DNA of 64,000 nt from Gemmata sp051859125 (lineage in GTDB: Bacteria > Planctomycetota > Planctomycetia > Gemmatales > Gemmataceae), in assembly GCF_051859125.1 (NCBI RefSeq), contig NZ_JBHYGG010000223.1:49828-113827 (forward strand). Reading direction: 5' to 3'. Below are positions 17,557-25,506 of this stretch, one piece after another. The notes under the pieces are model-generated. The model was not told the DNA's origin and did not search any database. It saw only the letters and a list, made by a program, of their open reading frames with translations. The translations under genes were made by a program, and so were the position numbers. Position 1 is the stretch's first letter, and every line of letters starts with the position of its first letter.

Positions 17557-18405
17557 ATGGCTACCTCGATCAACGGCTTCATCGACCGCCTCCGGCCCAA
17601 GCAGTACAGCCGGAAGCAGCCCCTGGTCCTCATCAACGGGCTCGCGGAGCAGGCCGAGACCTGGTACCGCAACCGCAAGTACTGGGGGCGGTTCTTCGAG
17701 GTCCACGCGCCGAACATCCTCGCGTTCGAGGGCGAGGCGCTGCACCGCCGCGTCGCCGCGAAGGAGCCGGTCAGCGTCGAGTACCTGGTCCGGCAGTTGC
17801 ACACGTACCTCGACCAGTTCGTGCAGACCCCGCCGTACCACATCGTGTCGAGCAGCCTGGGCGGGAAGGTGGCCGTCGAGTTCGCGGCCCAGTACCCGCA
17901 GCTCGTGTCGCGGCTGATCCTGATCTGCCCGTCGGGGATGGGCGACGAGGAGAAGCTGCCGATCATGGAGGGGGTCGTGGGCCGCGACGCGCTCGCGGTG
18001 GTCAAGAGCGTGTTCCAGAAGCCGCGGCTCGCGGACCGCGACATGCTCCGGTACTACAAGTCGAAGTTCGCCAGCCGCCGGTGGAAGACCGGGTTCCTCA
18101 AGACGGTCCGCGGGACGCTCGACCACACGGTCCGCGAGCGGCTCAAGGACGTGAAGTGCCCGGCCCTGCTGGTCACCGCCAGCCACGACAAGATCTGCTG
18201 CCCGCGGACCGCCGAGGAGGCGTCCAAGGACCTGCCCCACGGGCACTTTCTGAAGATCCAGAACTGCGGCCACGCCCCGCAGATCGAAAAGGCCTCGAAG
18301 ATCAACCGACTGGTTGTACACTTTCTGAGTTCCCCGACCCCGACCGCCCGCCCGTCCTGGACGCAGTTACTCCTCGTCAAGCCCACGCAAAGGCCCACCG
18401 CATGA
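17557..18405 (+). CDS. Alpha/beta hydrolase
   Basis: A 282-residue cytoplasmic hydrolase. The nucleophile elbow is SSSLGGKVA near residue 106, slightly unusual in having SxSxG, and LVLINGLAEQAETW is the strand-turn that forms the oxyanion hole. VTASHDKICCP supplies the probable acid (Asp) and NCGHAPQIE the catalytic His. No signal peptide is present. Substrate is unknown. Its stop codon overlaps the start of the following methyltransferase (ATGA), so the two are translationally coupled and likely work on the same pathway, perhaps lipid metabolism given the methyltransferase type. Confidence 0.85.
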   Translation: MATSINGFIDRLRPKQYSRKQPLVLINGLAEQAETWYRNRKYWGRFFEVHAPNILAFEGEALHRRVAAKEPVSVEYLVRQLHTYLDQFVQTPPYHIVSSSLGGKVAVEFAAQYPQLVSRLILICPSGMGDEEKLPIMEGVVGRDALAVVKSVFQKPRLADRDMLRYYKSKFASRRWKTGFLKTVRGTLDHTVRERLKDVKCPALLVTASHDKICCPRTAEEASKDLPHGHFLKIQNCGHAPQIEKASKINRLVVHFLSSPTPTARPSWTQLLLVKPTQRPTA

Positions 18406-19091
18406 CGACCCACGAGATGCCGGCCGTCGACCCCAAGACCAACCCCAACGTTCCCAGCCGCCTGCCCGACGCGCCGCCGCACCCCGGCGCGCGCGGCCCG
18501 GACTGGTGGCTGATGATGAAGGCGTTCCTCACGCAGGGCCGGAAGATCGCGTCGTGCGCGCCCAGCTCCGGGCCGATGGCCCGGAAGATGATCGACGGCA
18601 TCGACTGGGACAAGGCGCGGTGCATCGTGGAACTCGGGGCCGGCACCGGCCCGGTCACCGCCCAGCTCGTGCAGCGGCTCCGCCCGCACACCCAGGCGCT
18701 GGTGATCGAACTCGACCCGATGCTGTGCGCCCGGCTCAAGGCCCGGTTCCACGGCGTCCCGAACCTGCACGTCGTCCAGGGCGACGCGACCAAGTTCGAC
18801 CAGTACCTCGCCGAGCGGAACCTCCCGCCGGTCGACCACGTCCTGTCCGGCCTGCCGCTCCCGTCGTTCCCCGAGGCGCTCCGCAACGCCGTCCTGGAGA
18901 CCTCGGCCCGCGCGCTCGGGCCGACCGGCACGTTCCGCCAGCTCACCGTGATGCCGCTCGTCTACTACAAGATGTACGCCCGGTACTTCGACGACGTGAA
19001 GTTCCGGTTCGTGCCGTGGAACCTGCCCCCCGGCGGCGTCTACCTCTGCCGCGGCTTCCGCACCATCGCGGCGACAACCCCGGCGAAGTGA
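18402..19091 (+). CDS. Class I SAM-dependent methyltransferase, phospholipid N-methyltransferase-like
   Basis: A 229-residue protein. The SAM-binding glycine motif VELGAGTGPVTAQLV is at about residues 78-92, followed by an acidic turn (VIELDP) and VVQGDATKF. The N-terminal FLTQGRKIASCAPSSGPMAR segment and the SGLPLPSFP motif resemble bacterial phosphatidylethanolamine N-methyltransferases (PmtA type) and rRNA adenine dimethylase-like proteins. Making phosphatidylcholine precursors is possible but unproven. The start overlaps the hydrolase stop by four bases. A hairpin with a GAAA loop follows at 19113. Confidence 0.8.
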   Translation: MTTHEMPAVDPKTNPNVPSRLPDAPPHPGARGPDWWLMMKAFLTQGRKIASCAPSSGPMARKMIDGIDWDKARCIVELGAGTGPVTAQLVQRLRPHTQALVIELDPMLCARLKARFHGVPNLHVVQGDATKFDQYLAERNLPPVDHVLSGLPLPSFPEALRNAVLETSARALGPTGTFRQLTVMPLVYYKMYARYFDDVKFRFVPWNLPPGGVYLCRGFRTIAATTPAK

Positions 19092-19112
19092 TCGAGACCA
19101 GTGAGTTGCACG

Positions 19113-19140
19113 CGGGCACCGAAAGGTGCCCGTTCTTGAT
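19113..19140 (+). terminator. Rho-independent terminator after methyltransferase
   Basis: CGGGCACC-GAAA-GGTGCCCG forms a perfect 8-base-pair stem with a GAAA tetraloop, followed by TTCTTGATT. It lies 21 bases after the methyltransferase stop codon, so it should close the hydrolase-methyltransferase operon. Confidence 0.75.
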
Positions 19141-19246
19141 TGCGTCCGACGAATGTTCGGTAGGGTTTTGAGTTGGCCTGCCGCGCCAAAAATCGGCCAC
19201 TCGTACACGCCAATTCAGACGTAGGCAGCGAACGCGGAGGGTCGCA

Positions 19247-19621
19247 GTGGAGATGGAGCGGTGCCATCTGTGGCTTGCGTCGTTCGCCGACCGGGCCGAG
19301 GTAGATGATTATTTTGAGGAGGTGGTACCGTACCTCGAAGACCGGCCGATCAACCTATTCGCGGCCGATCAGGGCAAATCCTTCTACGACCACGACTGGG
19401 TGTTCACCGAGTTTCACGTAGGTGGCGATCTGGGGGCCATCCTCGATGCCATCCGAGCCCCGGCCACTACCCGCCAAGCGGTGCTCGTCGCCGCGACAAA
19501 GATCGAGTTTGAGTTCAACGCGGTTGTTGTTGCGGACGAGGGCGAGTTCCCCAGCCCGGTGAGTGTGGCCGGGCCGCCGCGGCTCGAGTACATCGGCTGT
19601 CATACCCTCAGGGGCGAATAG
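19247..19621 (+). CDS. Imm22-like immunity protein
   Basis: A 124-residue acidic protein. The pattern WLASFADRAEVDDYFEE near the start, then FAADQGKSFYDHDWVFTEF, resembles the Immunity protein 22 family, whose members protect against polymorphic or contact-dependent toxins. The GTG at 19247 is chosen as start because GGAGG sits six bases upstream; ATG at 19253 is an alternative. No cognate toxin gene is visible nearby, which is common for orphan immunity genes. It opens a short block of toxin-antitoxin-like genes. Confidence 0.65.
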   Translation: MEMERCHLWLASFADRAEVDDYFEEVVPYLEDRPINLFAADQGKSFYDHDWVFTEFHVGGDLGAILDAIRAPATTRQAVLVAATKIEFEFNAVVVADEGEFPSPVSVAGPPRLEYIGCHTLRGE

Positions 19622-19778
19622 CTTAAACGCCGCACCCCCGGAGCAGACCGTGCCTGCGCTATTATTTCCTGCGGCCTTGTAATTCACTTGGCACCTGCTG
19701 AGTTGACTGTTCCTAGCGGCTGGGTTGGCCAGTTGGTCTGTGTGACATTTCAGCCTTTGTACCCTTCGGGGGCAAGCC

Positions 19779-20051
19779 GTGGCGCCGTACAAGTACGTCA
19801 CGGGCGGGGTCCACGCGCAGGTGCTGGACTTCCCGGGGGCCATCAGTTGCGGGGCCGACCTGGACGACGCCCGCCGGATGCTCGGGTCGGCGCTAATCGA
19901 CGCGGCCGAGACGCTGCTCGGTCTGGGCGAGCCGCTGCCGCGTCCGGACCCGTCGGCCGCCGACCCTGAGATGGACCTGGAAGAGCCGATCAATTTGCAC
20001 CTCTCGGCCAGCTCTGCCGTTGTCGAGGAGCCGGCCGGTGTGGTGCCGTGA
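19779..20051 (+). CDS. HicB-like antitoxin, orphan
   Basis: A 90-residue protein. The core VHAQVLDFPGAISCGADLDD followed by ARRMLGSALIDAAETLL is the HicB partial RNase H-like fold, in which the antitoxin blocks the HicA mRNA interferase. The C-terminal tail (EMDLEEPINLHLS) is acidic and lacks a clear DNA-binding domain. No hicA-like gene (small, basic, dsRNA-binding) is present on either side; the next genes are mazE and mazF, 59 bases on. Start GTG with GGGGGCAA upstream. It may be an orphan or may have swapped partners. Confidence 0.7.
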   Translation: MAPYKYVTGGVHAQVLDFPGAISCGADLDDARRMLGSALIDAAETLLGLGEPLPRPDPSAADPEMDLEEPINLHLSASSAVVEEPAGVVP

Positions 20052-20110
20052 AGCGGAGCGGCTGGGCGTAGAAACGTAGACAGAGTTGCACGACCCAGAC
20101 AGGAGATCCC

Positions 20111-20347
20111 ATGCGAGCGAGCGTCGAGACGCATCCTGGCGGCGTGGCGATTGTGATTCCTGAGTCGATCGCCACCCGTGCCGGGCTGCGTGGTGGCGAG
20201 GCGGCCGAGTTGGAGGTCAGCGTGGGCAGGTTGGTTGTGCGGCCGGCCGGTCCGGCGACGTTGACGGAGCTGCTCTCCGGCATCACTCCCGAGAACCTCC
20301 ACGGCGAGTGGGCTGCCGGGTCGCCCTCCGGGGCGGAACTTCTGTGA
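20111..20347 (+). CDS. mazE: MazE-like antitoxin
   Basis: A 78-residue AbrB/MazE-fold protein. The N-terminal swapped-hairpin domain is visible as GGVAIVIPESIATRAGLRGG with the following LEVSVGRLVVRP strand, which binds the operator DNA. The C-terminal half (LLSGITPENLHGEW) is the flexible part that neutralises MazF. It has an AGGAG ribosome-binding site seven bases before the ATG. The stop codon overlaps the GTG start of the MazF gene, the classic coupled arrangement, and the operon is likely autorepressed by the complex. Confidence 0.88.
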   Translation: MRASVETHPGGVAIVIPESIATRAGLRGGEAAELEVSVGRLVVRPAGPATLTELLSGITPENLHGEWAAGSPSGAELL

Positions 20348-20727
20348 GCGATGCCGCGCCCACCTGCCCCGACCGCGGCCACCTGGTCTGGATCAGCCTC
20401 GACCCGCAGTCCGGCCACGAGCAAGCCGGGCGGCGGCCGGCGCTGGTGCTGTCGCCTGCCGCGTACAACGGCGCAGTCGGACTGGCACTGTTTTGTCCCG
20501 TGACATCGCACGCTAAGGGGTATCCGTTCGAGGTTCCGCTGCCGGCGGGGCTGCCGGTGTCGGGGGTGGTCCTCGCCGATCACGTCAAGTGTCTCGACTG
20601 GCGGTCGCGGCGGGCGGAATTCGCGGGCGAGGCACCGGATGCCGTGGTTGCGGAGGTGGTTCGGCGGCTGGGAATGCTGCTCGGAACGGGCGGGTCGGAC
20701 GTTGCTCCTGATCGCGGCGGTGCGTAG
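20344..20727 (+). CDS. mazF: MazF-family endoribonuclease toxin
   Basis: A 127-residue MazF/PemK/ChpB-type mRNA interferase. Typical features are GHLVWISLDPQSGHEQAGRR (with the conserved Arg pair), PALVLSPAAYNG, CPVTSHAKGYPFEV and VVLADHVKCLDW. Length fits the family (about 110-130). It starts at a GTG inside the mazE stop (GTGA), which also sets the start. It cleaves single-stranded mRNA when the antitoxin is lost. The system is complete and apparently intact. Confidence 0.9.
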   Translation: MSDAAPTCPDRGHLVWISLDPQSGHEQAGRRPALVLSPAAYNGAVGLALFCPVTSHAKGYPFEVPLPAGLPVSGVVLADHVKCLDWRSRRAEFAGEAPDAVVAEVVRRLGMLLGTGGSDVAPDRGGA

Positions 20728-20772
20728 CAATTCTGGTGGTCCTGGCGTTGCACTCGCTGAACAAGGATTGGG

Positions 20773-22344
20773 ATGGCTAGCACTGCGTTCCTGGCCCCGC
20801 TGGTGGGGAGTCCGCTGGTCCGCAAGGTGGCGGACGCGGTCCTCGTGCGGTACGCTCACCACCGCACCGTCGCGCTCGACAACATGGACGCCGGCCGCGT
20901 CCAGCACGCGACGCTCCTGTCGCTCGTGCGACGGGCGCGGAACACCAGGTTCGGCCGCGACCACGACTTCGCGCGCATCTCCTCCGTCGCCGACTACCAG
21001 GCCCGCGTTCCGGTCCGCGAGTACGAGTTCTTCTGGAACTCGTACTGGAAGGACGCGTACCCGCGGCTCGACAACGTCACCTGGCCCGGCAAGGTGCCGT
21101 ACTACGCGCTCTCGAGCGGCACCACGAGCGGCGCGACCAAGTACATCCCGGTGACGTGGGAGATGGTCGCGTCGAACAAGAAGTCGGCGTTCACCACGAT
21201 CGCGCTGTTCCGGCACGCGCACCCCGAAGCGAAGCTGTTCAACGGCAAGTTCTTCTTCCTCGGCGGCAGCACCGAACTCCGCCCGCAGCCCGACGGCAGC
21301 CTCGCCGGCGACCTCAGCGGCATCTCCGCCCGCGAGCTGCTCGACGTGCTGCGGCCCTACGTCTTCCCGCCGTTCGAGGACACGAAGATCTCGGACTGGA
21401 AGGAGAAGATGGACCGGTTCGCGGAGTTGAGCGTCCGCGAGTCGATCACCGCGATCAGCGGCATCCCGGCGTGGATGCAGCGGCTCTTCGACCGCGTCAA
21501 GCAGGTCTCCGGCAAGAAGACGCTCAGCGAGGTGTGGCCCCACCTGCGATTGGTCGTCCACGGCGGCACGAAGTTCGACCCGTACCGCGACATGTTCAAG
21601 GCGGAGATGGGAAGCGACCTCGTGAAGTTCTGCGAGGTGTACCCGGCGTCTGAGGGGTTCGTCGCCACCGAGGACCCGCGGTACGGCCACATGCGCGTGG
21701 TGCCGGACCACGACGTGTTCTTCGAGTTCGTGCCGGTCGGGGACCTCGGTACGGACCGCCCGGCCCGGCACACGCTCGCGAACGTCGAGGTCGGCGTCGA
21801 GTACGCGGTGGTCGTAACGTCGTGCGCCGGGCTGTGGTCGTACCTGATCGGCGACACGGTCGCGTTCGAGCGCCGCTCGCCGCCGCTCATCCGGTTCACC
21901 GGCCGCACGAAGTACTTCCTGTCGGCGTTCGGCGAGCACCTCATCAGCGAGGAGGTCGAGAGGGCCGTCACGTTCGCGTGCCGCGAGACCGGCGTGTTCC
22001 CGCTCGACTTCCACGTCGGCCCGGTGTTCCCGACCGACCCGTCGAAGCCCGGGTTCCACCGCTACCTGATCGAGTTCGCCGACCGCGTTCCCGATCTCAA
22101 CGTGTTCGCACAGCGGATCGACGAGGAGCTGTCGCGGATCAACGAGGACTACGCCCCGCACCGCGTCGGCGACCTGGCGATGCTGGTGCCCGAGGTGCGG
22201 GCGGTGAGGCGGGGCGGGTTCGACGAGTGGATGCGGGCCACGCGGCCGTCGCTCGACATCCAGGCCAAGGTGCCGCGGATGGACAACAGCGGCAAGATCA
22301 CGCAGAGCCTGACTGCGTGGCTCACCGACCACGGGTACGCGTAG
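20773..22344 (+). CDS. GH3 auxin-responsive-promoter-family adenylating enzyme
   Basis: A 523-residue member of the GH3 family within the acyl-adenylate-forming superfamily. The ATP-binding SSGTTSGATKYIPVT motif (residues about 114-128), YPASEGFVA and TGRTKYFLSAFGEHLISEE are diagnostic. Plant GH3 enzymes conjugate amino acids to jasmonate or auxin. Bacterial homologues have no established substrate, so the product is unknown. It lies 46 bases after mazF but with its own start region. It converges with the beta-RFAP synthase gene with only four bases between the two stop codons. Confidence 0.88.
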   Translation: MASTAFLAPLVGSPLVRKVADAVLVRYAHHRTVALDNMDAGRVQHATLLSLVRRARNTRFGRDHDFARISSVADYQARVPVREYEFFWNSYWKDAYPRLDNVTWPGKVPYYALSSGTTSGATKYIPVTWEMVASNKKSAFTTIALFRHAHPEAKLFNGKFFFLGGSTELRPQPDGSLAGDLSGISARELLDVLRPYVFPPFEDTKISDWKEKMDRFAELSVRESITAISGIPAWMQRLFDRVKQVSGKKTLSEVWPHLRLVVHGGTKFDPYRDMFKAEMGSDLVKFCEVYPASEGFVATEDPRYGHMRVVPDHDVFFEFVPVGDLGTDRPARHTLANVEVGVEYAVVVTSCAGLWSYLIGDTVAFERRSPPLIRFTGRTKYFLSAFGEHLISEEVERAVTFACRETGVFPLDFHVGPVFPTDPSKPGFHRYLIEFADRVPDLNVFAQRIDEELSRINEDYAPHRVGDLAMLVPEVRAVRRGGFDEWMRATRPSLDIQAKVPRMDNSGKITQSLTAWLTDHGYA

Positions 22345-22348
22345 GGGG

Positions 22349-23281
22349 CTACACGAGCGCGTGTCCCGAGCTGATCCTCGCGACCATCGCGGGGACGCGG
22401 CGGCCGAAGCGCAGGACGAGTGACAGTGCGGTGTCGGTGTCGGGCACGATCGCGAACACGGTCGGCCCCCACGAACTCTGACCGACGCCGTGGACACGGG
22501 CGTCGCGCAGGTCGGCGATCAACTCCGCGACGGCCGGCGAGGCGTACGGCCCGCCCTGGGCCGCGGCGAACGGCTCGCCCGCCCGGCGGTTGAACTCGTG
22601 GACCGCGTCGCCGAACGCGGGGAAGTCGCCGGCCCGCACCGCGGGGATGACGGCGGTTTCCACGAGCCGGCGGAGCGCGTTCGGGTCGCCGCCGCGGGCC
22701 GCCGCGAACGCCGCACGCTCGACGTGCCCGTGCCAGCTCCCCGGCACCGGCGACGCGAACACCACCACCCGCCACTCCTTGGGCAGCGCGACGTGCGCCA
22801 GTAGCGGCGACACGTCCTCGCCCGGCAGCTTCCCCGCGTCGACCAGCAACCCCCCGTGGTCGAACCCGTGGACGCCGATCGCCGAGCGCTCGCCGCGGCC
22901 GACGCGCGCCGCGATGACCTGCGAGGTCACGTCGGTTTCGCCCAGCGCGACCGACAGCGCCTTCCCGACGGCGAGCCCGAGTTGCGTGCCGACGCCGAGG
23001 CCGGTGTGCTCCGGCGGGCACCGCTCGACGAGGACCTGGAACGGCCGCCGCTGCTCCTCGGGGATCGCCTGCATGAACCGCATCGCGAACCCCTGGGCGC
23101 GGCTCGCGAGCATCCCCTCGAACCGCCACGACCCGGCCGGCTCCGCGGCGACGGCGGTGCTGGGCGTGTCGATCATCAGCCCGACGCCGCCGAACGCCCG
23201 CTCGCCGGCGCGGTGGTCGCCCGCGGCGGGAACGTGGAACAGCCCGAAGTGCAACCGGCTCGGTGCGACCACGCGAACCAT
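22349..23281 (-). CDS. Beta-ribofuranosylaminobenzene 5'-phosphate synthase (H4MPT biosynthesis)
   Basis: Joins 4-aminobenzoate (or 4-hydroxybenzoate in some archaea) to phosphoribosyl pyrophosphate with loss of CO2, the first committed step of tetrahydromethanopterin synthesis. The 310-residue protein has the GHMP-kinase-like fold with APSRLHFGLFHV at the N-terminus, ERCPPEHTGLGVGTQLGLAV as the glycine-rich nucleotide-type loop, and ERSAIGVHGFDHGG, all characteristic of beta-RFAP synthases. The ATG at 23281 shares one base with the upstream DUF447 stop (TGATG). It is the last gene of an operon whose first gene, pabB, makes its substrate precursor. Confidence 0.88.
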   Translation of the reverse strand: MVRVVAPSRLHFGLFHVPAAGDHRAGERAFGGVGLMIDTPSTAVAAEPAGSWRFEGMLASRAQGFAMRFMQAIPEEQRRPFQVLVERCPPEHTGLGVGTQLGLAVGKALSVALGETDVTSQVIAARVGRGERSAIGVHGFDHGGLLVDAGKLPGEDVSPLLAHVALPKEWRVVVFASPVPGSWHGHVERAAFAAARGGDPNALRRLVETAVIPAVRAGDFPAFGDAVHEFNRRAGEPFAAAQGGPYASPAVAELIADLRDARVHGVGQSSWGPTVFAIVPDTDTALSLVLRFGRRVPAMVARISSGHALV

Positions 23282-23865
23282 CAACTGCCCCCCGCGGCTC
23301 GGAGCCTGGCTTCGAGCAGGTCCATCGCTTCGTGTTCGGCCGGTCCGCCGGTCTTCCCGACAATCACCCGCAGCTTCGCGAACTCGGCCGCGACCTCACT
23401 GTGCGGGATGAGGTGCAATCGCGTGGCGAGGATCGCCGCCTCGACGACCGCGTGCTTGGCCCGGTTGAACCCGAAGAAGTCGCGCGTGCGGCCGGTGTGA
23501 ACCACCGCGGCCTCGATCGTCACCCGCTCCCGGCTCGCGTCGATCGACTCCACGGTGAACTCGTAGTGCCGGCACGAGTCGGCGAGCACGAACCCGCGGA
23601 CGCGCGCGGCCGGCGTCACCTGCGGGAACACCTCGACGGCCCCGATCGCGGCCCGCGCGAGCAGCACCGCGTCGTCGGTGACGTGTAGCACCCCCTCGGG
23701 GTGCCGGCACAGGTTGCGATAGGTGTTCGAGGTCGGGAACGGGCGCAGGGTGAAGCTCCGGAAGTCGGCCGCCACCCGCGGCCCCATCGGCGCGAGGTGC
23801 GGCGACCCGTCGGCGTCCACGGTCGTCACGAGCCCTTCGAGAATCAACGTCGTGTTACCTTCCAA
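23281..23865 (-). CDS. DUF447-family protein, H4MPT-associated
   Basis: A 194-residue protein of the DUF447 family, whose fold is related to FMN-binding split barrels. Visible features are LEGLVTTVDADGSPHLAPMG at the N-terminus, RPFPTSNTYRNL, HVTDDAVLLARAA and a C-terminal GFNRAKHAVVEAAILATRLH helix. The family is found mainly in methanogens and in bacteria that carry H4MPT-dependent C1 genes. Its biochemical role is not known. Coupling to the beta-RFAP synthase (TGATG) and a gap of seven bases to pabB place it firmly in an H4MPT synthesis operon. Confidence 0.85.
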   Translation of the reverse strand: MEGNTTLILEGLVTTVDADGSPHLAPMGPRVAADFRSFTLRPFPTSNTYRNLCRHPEGVLHVTDDAVLLARAAIGAVEVFPQVTPAARVRGFVLADSCRHYEFTVESIDASRERVTIEAAVVHTGRTRDFFGFNRAKHAVVEAAILATRLHLIPHSEVAAEFAKLRVIVGKTGGPAEHEAMDLLEARLRAAGGS

Positions 23866-23872
23866 AGTAGAA

Positions 23873-25351
23873 CTAGTTCTTGTCTAAACTCCTGAGCAGG
23901 CCCGCGGCCTTGTGCAGCGTCTCCTCGTACTCGCGGGCCGGGTCGCTGTCGGCGACGATGCCGCCGCCCACGGGAAACTGCACCCACCCGCGGCCGGCGG
24001 TGAACGTGCGGATCAGGATATTCGTGTCCATCGCCCCGTCGAACCCGATCCACCCCAAGCACCCGCAGTACGGCCCGCGGGCGGTCGGCTCCAGCTCGGC
24101 AATGATCTCCATCGCACGCACCTTCGGCGCGCCCGTCACCGAGCCGCCCGGGAACGCGCCCGCGAGCAAATCGAGCGGCCCGACGCCGGGCTTCAACTTG
24201 CCGCGGACCTCCGAGACGAGGTGGTGAACGTACCGGAACGACTCCACCTCGCACACCCGCGGGACGCGCACCGAGCCGTACTCGCACGCCTTGCCGATGT
24301 CGTTGCGGAGCAGGTCCACGATCATCACGTTCTCGGCCCGGTCCTTCGGGTTCGTGACGAGGTCGCGGACCAGTGCGGCGTCCTCTTCCGGCGTGCGGCC
24401 GCGGGGGCGGGTGCCCTTGATCGGCCGCGTCTCGACCTCGCCGCCGGGGTGGACCCGCAGGAACCGTTCCGGCGACGCGCTGAGAATCTGGAAGTCGCCG
24501 AGGTCGAAGTACGCCGAGAACGGGGCCGGGTTGAGCGTTCGCAGCCGACTGTACAGTTCGAGCGGGTGCTCGGTGAGCGGCGCGAGCAACCGCTGCGACA
24601 GGTTCACCTGGAACGCATCGCCCGCGTGGATGTACTCCACAACGCGCCGCACCGCCGCCTCGTACCCGGCCCGGTCGAAGTTACTCGTGACACCGGGGAA
24701 CCCGGGCAGGGGGAACTGCGACGCGAGGTCGAGTGGCGGACCACCCGGCGAGCGGGGGGCATCAGTCCTCCGAGTGCGAAGCAACTCGAGTGCGCTCCGA
24801 AGGCGTGTGTCTCGCCGTTGTCGGCGCGCTTCGCGGTTCTTCGCGGGTAAGCCCGTCGAAACGACCCAGACCCGTCCGCTGACGTGATCGAAGCTGACAA
24901 CCCAGTCGTAGATCCCCGCCGAGTAACTCGGCGCACGAAACTCGTCCGCTCGAGGCAGAGCGATGCGTTCAAGCACACGGTTCAAGTCATACCCGAATAA
25001 GCCCGCGAGGCCGCCCTGGAATGGCGGAACATCCGGGTTTGTCGGTTGCTCCGTCTCATGAAGGATGCGCTCGAACCCCATCCAAGGGTGCCCGAACCCG
25101 TACCGCACCCCGTCGATCAATCGGCCGTCGGGCGAATTGATCCAGTCCACCGGATCAGCACTCACATACGAGTAGCGGCCGCGGTCGGGGTGCGTCTCGG
25201 ACGAGTCGAGGAACAGCAGGTGCGGGAGGTGCGCGAGGCGGCGGGCGACGGCCCAGGGGTCCGGGGCCGGGATCAGCTCGACCGCCAGCGGGCCGCCGGG
25301 CGGCGTCGGCACCGGCACCGCGTCGAACTGGAGTGGCTCGCCCGAATCCAT
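23873..25351 (-). CDS. pabB: Aminodeoxychorismate synthase component I
   Basis: Aminates chorismate to 4-amino-4-deoxychorismate, the precursor of 4-aminobenzoate for folate and H4MPT. The 492-residue protein has the chorismate-binding domain with PIKGTRPRG (the PIKGT lysine typical of PabB rather than anthranilate synthase TrpE), NPKDRAENVMIVDLLRNDIG, and PGGSVTGAPKVRAMEII. Ammonia comes from a PabA glutaminase, not seen here. An unusual stretch near residues 192-202 (RTDAPRSPGG) is encoded by an in-frame copy of the palindromic repeat arm. The start at 25351 has no overlap with other genes; it is the first gene of the operon. Confidence 0.92.
   Translation of the reverse strand: MDSGEPLQFDAVPVPTPPGGPLAVELIPAPDPWAVARRLAHLPHLLFLDSSETHPDRGRYSYVSADPVDWINSPDGRLIDGVRYGFGHPWMGFERILHETEQPTNPDVPPFQGGLAGLFGYDLNRVLERIALPRADEFRAPSYSAGIYDWVVSFDHVSGRVWVVSTGLPAKNREARRQRRDTRLRSALELLRTRRTDAPRSPGGPPLDLASQFPLPGFPGVTSNFDRAGYEAAVRRVVEYIHAGDAFQVNLSQRLLAPLTEHPLELYSRLRTLNPAPFSAYFDLGDFQILSASPERFLRVHPGGEVETRPIKGTRPRGRTPEEDAALVRDLVTNPKDRAENVMIVDLLRNDIGKACEYGSVRVPRVCEVESFRYVHHLVSEVRGKLKPGVGPLDLLAGAFPGGSVTGAPKVRAMEIIAELEPTARGPYCGCLGWIGFDGAMDTNILIRTFTAGRGWVQFPVGGGIVADSDPAREYEETLHKAAGLLRSLDKN
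24747..24775. repeat. Arm of the GGCGAGCGGGGG element inside pabB
   Basis: GGCGAGCGGGGGGCATCAGT followed by CCTCCGAGT matches the half element at 2714-2740 with a few changes in the loop. It lies within the pabB coding region, in frame, in the linker between the N-terminal domain and the chorismate-binding domain. Confidence 0.65.
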
Positions 25352-25420
25352 GATGAAAGTATAGGGGGGTGAAACGAAAGACCGCCGGGATAAACCCGGC
25401 GGCTCGACGGCATCGTATTT

Positions 25421-25495
25421 GGCGAGCGGGGGACGTTAGTCCCCCGGTAGAACGCGCAGACTTCAGAACCGGGGGACTAACGTCCCCCGCTCGCC
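25421..25495. repeat. GGCGAGCGGGGG-type palindromic element (copy 4)
   Basis: Exact arms GGCGAGCGGGGGACGTTAGT and ACTAACGTCCCCCGCTCGCC, with inner pair CCCCCGGT/ACCGGGGG. It sits upstream of pabB and 11 bases before the 3' end of the TlpA-like gene, both on the minus strand, so it could act as a terminator for the latter. A separate small hairpin CCGCCGGGATAAACCCGGCGG lies at 25382-25402. Confidence 0.88.
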
Positions 25496-25506
25496 CCTGA
25501 ACGGGA

